Position numbers and translations under genes: made by a program. This document shows positions 6,884 to 8,935 of a DNA stretch of 8,935 nucleotides, one piece after another. Position 1 is the stretch's first letter, and the number at the start of each line of letters is the position of its first letter. A model generated the notes under the pieces. The model did no database searches, was not told the origin of the DNA, and worked only from the letters and a program-made list of their open reading frames with translations. This DNA comes from Nitrospirota bacterium. GTDB taxonomy: Bacteria > Nitrospirota > Thermodesulfovibrionia > Thermodesulfovibrionales > JdFR-85. The DNA lies in NCBI GenBank assembly GCA_013152195.1, contig JAADGU010000075.1, positions 1 through 8,935 of the forward strand, given 5' to 3'.

Positions 6884-7201
6884 ATGGAGTATGCAGTTGT
6901 TTTCATTACAGCACCTGATGAAGAAGAGGCAGCAAGGATTGCAAGGACCATTGTTGAAGAAAGGCTTGCAGGGTGTGTAAATATCGTAAAGGGCATACGT
7001 TCAATCTATAGCTGGGAAGGGAAGGTAGAGGATGAACACGAGGTCCTTATGATTGTAAAGACGAAAAGGGACCTCTTCAATGCACTTGAAAAGAGGGTGA
7101 AAGAACTCCATTCCTATAGTGTGCCGGAGATAATTTCACTCCCCATTGTGCAAGGATCCCCGGAGTATCTGGAATGGCTTAGACAGGAATTGATGAGTTG
7201 A
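6884..7201 (+). CDS. cutA: CutA1-like divalent-cation tolerance protein
   Basis: This is a 105-residue CutA family protein, a small trimeric ferredoxin-like-fold protein linked in E. coli to divalent metal tolerance. Its exact biochemical role is still unclear. Family marks are VVFITAPDEEEAARIA near the N-terminus, LAGCVNI (28-34, Cys31), IYSWEGKVEDEHEVLMIVKT (41-60) and HSYSVPEII toward the C-terminus. The length is close to the E. coli protein (112), with no signal peptide. The ATG at 6884 has a strong AAGGAGGT seven bases upstream (6869-6876). It is transcribed away from fdhA and converges on the NifU-C gene, with 42 bp between the two stops. A functional tie to formate oxidation is not shown by the sequence. 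Confidence 0.93.
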   Translation: MEYAVVFITAPDEEEAARIARTIVEERLAGCVNIVKGIRSIYSWEGKVEDEHEVLMIVKTKRDLFNALEKRVKELHSYSVPEIISLPIVQGSPEYLEWLRQELMS

Positions 7202-7243
7202 AAAACTGAGGAAGTTAAAGGGAGATTCTTCAACTCCCAGTCC

Positions 7244-7471
7244 CTATACTGCCTCTACTGCCTTGACCTCTGGGATTTCCTGCTTCATTGCAGCTTCAAT
7301 CCCCCCCTTCAGGGTCATTATGGACATGGGACATGTACCGCAGGCGCCAACGAGCCTCACCTTTATGATATTGTCATCTGTAATCTCAACGAGTTCGACG
7401 TCTCCACCATCCCTCTGAAGCGTTGGCCTGATTTTGTTTATCACCTCTTCAACCTTTGTCCTGTCAATCAT
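7244..7471 (-). CDS. NifU C-terminal domain (Nfu-type) iron-sulfur carrier protein
   Basis: This is a 75-residue stand-alone NifU-C domain protein. Such proteins carry or deliver Fe-S clusters to client enzymes. The sequence has VEEVINKIRPTLQRDGGDVELVEI at the start and the cluster-binding C-G-T-C pair (Cys44 and Cys47) followed by PMS and TLKGGIE. These are the standard Nfu features, and the length is normal for the short form. The ATG at 7471 has GGGAGGT (7483-7477) five bases upstream. An extended -10 sits about 75 bases upstream of the ATG. The iron-sulfur-rich formate dehydrogenase operon next door is a plausible user of the carrier, but Nfu proteins are general and the link is only positional. 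Confidence 0.95.
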   Translation of the reverse strand: MIDRTKVEEVINKIRPTLQRDGGDVELVEITDDNIIKVRLVGACGTCPMSIMTLKGGIEAAMKQEIPEVKAVEAV

Positions 7472-7546
7472 TATATACCTCCCTGAACAGCAATTTTAAG
7501 CAGAGTAACTTTTATAAACCCGACACTGCTCTATTTTCCTCTTTTC

Positions 7547-7555
7547 AGTATAGCA
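7547..7555 (-). promoter_or_regulatory. Extended -10 promoter for the NifU-C gene
   Basis: On the minus strand, TGCTATACT (7555-7547) is a 5/6 -10 with an extended TG. No -35 match is seen at 16-18 bp. The predicted start near 7540 leaves a leader of about 70 nt before the ATG at 7471. Confidence 0.45.
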
Positions 7556-7560
7556 AAATC

Positions 7561-7593
7561 AACCCTGACGGGGCTTCTTTTTGCAGGGTTTTT
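7561..7593 (+). terminator. Terminator-like hairpin upstream of csp
   Basis: AACCCTG (7561-7567) pairs with CAGGGTT (7584-7590) across a 16-base loop. With the CCCTG/CAGGG core, the stem is followed by five T. The loop can form a competing CCC-GGG pairing with the 5' arm. The nearest plus-strand gene upstream is cutA, so the hairpin could end antisense read-through across the NifU-C gene. The stem is modest. Confidence 0.35.
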
Positions 7594-7595
7594 CT

Positions 7596-7608
7596 AACCG
7601 GACCGGTT
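7596..7608. promoter_or_regulatory. 13-bp palindrome AACCGGACCGGTT, possible operator
   Basis: Two perfect 6-bp arms surround a single central base. It lies four bases upstream of a TTGACA (7613-7618) in the region before the csp promoter. A related AACCGGTT, sharing the 10-bp TTCTAACCGG, occurs at 8143-8154 beyond csp. The binding protein is unknown. Confidence 0.35.
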
Positions 7609-7634
7609 TAATTTGACAGACGCAATGTTTTGTG

Positions 7635-7664
7635 TTGACTATTTGCTGTTGAATATGCTACTCT
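7635..7664 (+). promoter_or_regulatory. Probable csp promoter
   Basis: TTGACT (7635-7640) is followed after 18 bp by TACTCT (7659-7664), which is preceded by the extended TG at 7656-7657. The -10 is a weak 3/6 match. A second -35-like TTGACA sits at 7613-7618 without a good partner. The start near 7671 would give a leader of about 120 nt, similar in style to cold-shock gene leaders. Confidence 0.4.
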
Positions 7665-7697
7665 TTCTATAGAGTTTCTGAAGTTTTTGTAACGCGT

Positions 7698-7732
7698 AAG
7701 ACCACAAAGACTTTTAGCTTAGTGGTCTTTTT
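7698..7732 (+). terminator. Intrinsic terminator-like hairpin inside the csp leader
   Basis: AAGACCAC (7698-7705) pairs perfectly with GTGGTCTT (7722-7729). Inside it AAG (7707-7709) can pair with CTT (7718-7720) after an A/A mismatch. T residues run from 7728 to 7732, followed by AT. It lies downstream of the predicted csp promoter and about 58 bases before the csp ATG. It is therefore either an attenuator in the csp leader or a block to upstream read-through, with a still unseen promoter after it. Confidence 0.6.
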
Positions 7733-7790
7733 ATATGAAGCGGAGTAATTCTGAGACTTTAGTTTTTAAGTAAGGAGGTACGAGAGAAAA

Positions 7791-7991
7791 ATGGCTAATG
7801 GAACAGTAAAATGGTTCAATGAGTCCAAGGGTTTTGGTTTTATCACCAGTGAAGACGGCAGCGATGTGTTTGTCCACTATTCTTCAATCCAGGACGATGG
7901 TTTTAAGTCACTTGCCGAGGGAGAGTCAGTCAGCTTCGATATCGAAGAGGGCCCAAAAGGTCCCAAAGCGGTAAATGTGGTTAGACAGTAA
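7791..7991 (+). CDS. Cold-shock domain protein (CspA family)
   Basis: This is a 66-residue single cold-shock domain, an OB-fold that binds single-stranded RNA and DNA and acts as an RNA chaperone. GTVKWFNESKGFGFI (4-18) contains the RNP1 motif KGFGFI (13-18), and VFVHY (26-30) is RNP2. The C-terminus GPKGPKAVNVV is typical, and the length equals the usual CspA-type size. The ATG at 7791 has a strong AAGGAGGT at 7772-7779, eleven bases upstream. It is monocistronic: a long leader with a terminator-like hairpin lies before it and a strong hairpin terminator after it. Whether expression is cold-induced is not known from the sequence, but the leader layout suggests post-initiation control. Confidence 0.97.
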   Translation: MANGTVKWFNESKGFGFITSEDGSDVFVHYSSIQDDGFKSLAEGESVSFDIEEGPKGPKAVNVVRQ

Positions 7992-8011
7992 TTGACTCTG
8001 TAATTGACCAA

Positions 8012-8054
8012 AGAAAGTCCCTCTGTTTAACAACGGTTAACAAAGGGACTTTCT
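8012..8054 (+). terminator. csp hairpin terminator
   Basis: AGAAAGTCCCT (8012-8022) pairs perfectly with AGGGACTTTCT (8044-8054). Four further pairs, TGTT with AACA, follow after one mismatch. It starts about 20 bases after the csp stop. The 3' arm supplies the only short T run, so it may also act as an RNA-stabilising 3' end. A 9-bp direct repeat, GTAATTGAC (7988-7996 and 8000-8008), lies just before it. Confidence 0.75.
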
Positions 8055-8089
8055 ATAAATTCTCCATAAAATCAGTACTCCCCCCTCAT

Positions 8090-8107
8090 TTGAGTAGAAC
8101 TACTCAA
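8090..8107. promoter_or_regulatory. Perfect palindrome TTGAGTAG-AA-CTACTCAA in non-coding DNA
   Basis: Two perfect 8-bp arms are separated by two bases. The site lies between two convergent genes (csp and the radical SAM gene), with no T run on either side. The two-base centre is more typical of a protein-binding site than of an RNA hairpin. The rest of the 8055-8245 interval is AT-rich, with a weak TTTAAT/ATTAAA inverted repeat (8125-8141) and no recognisable gene. Confidence 0.45.
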
Positions 8108-8245
8108 TAACAAACACCAATATTTTTAATGTCTTATTAAACTTCTAACCGGTTACTATTCAGAGAGACATGTTTGTCAAAATCAAGCACTGAAGAACTT
8201 GTTCACTCCGTAAGTAAATTTGCGTCTCATAACATTTTGCCCTGT

Positions 8246-8935
8246 CTAAAACAATACCTCGCAGGGGATACTCTCCCTTTCAAAGGAATTCCTTAAAACC
8301 TTCCTCATCCCGATGAAGAACCCTTCCTTCATTGCCCACTCCATCCCGTGCTTCCTGTAAACCCAATCAGCATAGTGATAATTCATCCTGTCAATGAGCA
8401 CATAAGCGACTTTTCCTTTTAATTTTTCAACCAGCCCATCAGCCCCGGGAAGGATTGGGGCTATCATGGCAAATGTCTTCACACCTTCCGAGTGTAATAC
8501 GGCAAGAGCCTTGATCCTCTCTTCAACCGGCGGGGCCTTTGGCTCAAAAATCTTTCTTGTCTTCTCATCCGCTGTTGTCACGGTAAAGCCAACCTCAAGC
8601 TTTTGTGACCTCTTCAGCAAATCCAGGTCCCGCAGAACCAGAGGGGACTTGGTCTGAATTGTCACAGGCCAGTCATTTTCTACAAGGATCTCAAGACATC
8701 TCCGTGTCAATTTATATCTGCCTTCCACAGGTTGATAAGGATCACATACACCGCTTATCCAGACCCGTGCAGCCTTCTTCCTCTTTATCTCTTTCTCCAG
8801 CAGCTCGGGAGCATTAATCTTCACATCCACAAACTCCCCCCATCCCTCACTGTGGCCGCTGAACCTCTGCATGAACCTTGCATAGCAGTAGCTACAGCCA
8901 TACTGGCAGCCAATGTAGGGGTTCAGGGTATAATC
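8246..8935 (-). CDS. SPL-family radical SAM protein (5' end outside window)
   Basis: This is a radical SAM enzyme of the COG1533 group, which includes spore photoproduct lyase-like proteins of mostly unknown substrate. The frame stays open to the right edge, and the first visible residues read DYTLNPYIGCQYGCSYCYARF. The SAM/4Fe-4S motif CxxxCxxC (visible residues 10, 14 and 17) would be lost if the gene were started at the ATG at 8872, so the true start lies beyond the window. Further family marks are ISGVCDPYQPVE, LTRRCLEIL and TIQTKSPLVLRDLDLL. The visible 229 codons suggest that a few tens of residues are missing at the N-terminus. It converges on csp with about 250 bp between the stops. 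It is more likely one of the broad COG1533 proteins than a true spore photoproduct lyase, and the substrate is unknown. Confidence 0.92.
   Translation of the reverse strand, partial: DYTLNPYIGCQYGCSYCYARFMQRFSGHSEGWGEFVDVKINAPELLEKEIKRKKAARVWISGVCDPYQPVEGRYKLTRRCLEILVENDWPVTIQTKSPLVLRDLDLLKRSQKLEVGFTVTTADEKTRKIFEPKAPPVEERIKALAVLHSEGVKTFAMIAPILPGADGLVEKLKGKVAYVLIDRMNYHYADWVYRKHGMEWAMKEGFFIGMRKVLRNSFERESIPCEVLF

Noticed and set aside
7220..7238. GGGAG/CTCCC hairpin between cutA and the NifU-C gene as a bidirectional terminator
   Set aside because: The stem is only 5 bp with a 9-base loop and no T run follows on either strand.
8125..8141. TTTAAT/ATTAAA inverted repeat as a terminator for the radical SAM gene
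   Set aside because: The stem is six A/T pairs, more than 100 bp from the stop, without a clear T run. It is as likely to be chance in AT-rich DNA.
8195..8204. GAAC-TT-GTTC palindrome as an SOS (LexA) box
   Set aside because: The arm spacing does not match known LexA boxes (GAAC-N4-GTTC in the Bacillus type), and the site lies downstream of genes on both sides.

Overview
The window comes from a strict or facultative anaerobe with roughly balanced base composition and frequent AGG and ATA codons. The gene set is an NtrC-type two-component pair, a soluble molybdenum or tungsten formate dehydrogenase with sulfhydrogenase-like electron-transfer subunits, CutA, a NifU-C protein, a cold-shock protein and an SPL-type radical SAM enzyme. 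It would fit an uncultured Nitrospirota or Desulfobacterota-like bacterium. That placement is inferred from gene style, and no taxonomic marker is present.

Positions 3-2674 (+) encode a multi-pass membrane histidine kinase, cut by the left edge, and a sigma-54-dependent response regulator joined to it by an ATGA overlap. The regulator has a Cys in place of the second Gly of its GAFTGA loop. Positions 6697-2663 (-) form a convergent three-gene operon. It holds a formate dehydrogenase catalytic subunit of E. coli FDH-H type with a Cys active site, an iron-sulfur protein like the sulfhydrogenase beta subunit, and an FAD/NAD(P)/2Fe-2S protein like the gamma subunit. The expected path is formate to Mo/W-bisPGD, then the 4Fe-4S chain, then 2Fe-2S/FAD, then NAD(P)+, or the reverse. 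The last operon gene meets the regulator tail to tail with a 12-bp overlap. A 70-bp spacer before it carries two kinds of short tandem repeat, one of which runs over its start codon.

Positions 6698-6883 are a divergent promoter region. The fdhA promoter is a perfect extended -10 placed so close to the ATG that the mRNA should be essentially leaderless. cutA has its own extended -10 and a leader of about 90 nt. cutA (+) and the NifU-C gene (-) converge without a clear terminator.

Positions 7472-7790 separate the NifU-C gene from the cold-shock gene. They hold an extended -10 for the former, a terminator-like hairpin, a 13-bp palindrome, a probable csp promoter and a second intrinsic-terminator-like hairpin inside the csp leader. 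After csp come a strong hairpin terminator and about 190 bp of non-coding DNA with a perfect 8+8 palindrome. The SPL-family radical SAM gene (-) then runs off the right edge with its CxxxCxxC motif just inside the window.

No tRNA, rRNA, CRISPR array, insertion sequence or transposase was seen. The window is mostly recognisable metabolism and regulation. The points most worth following are the GAFTCA loop, the leaderless fdhA promoter, the repeats at the gamma-subunit start and the csp leader hairpin.
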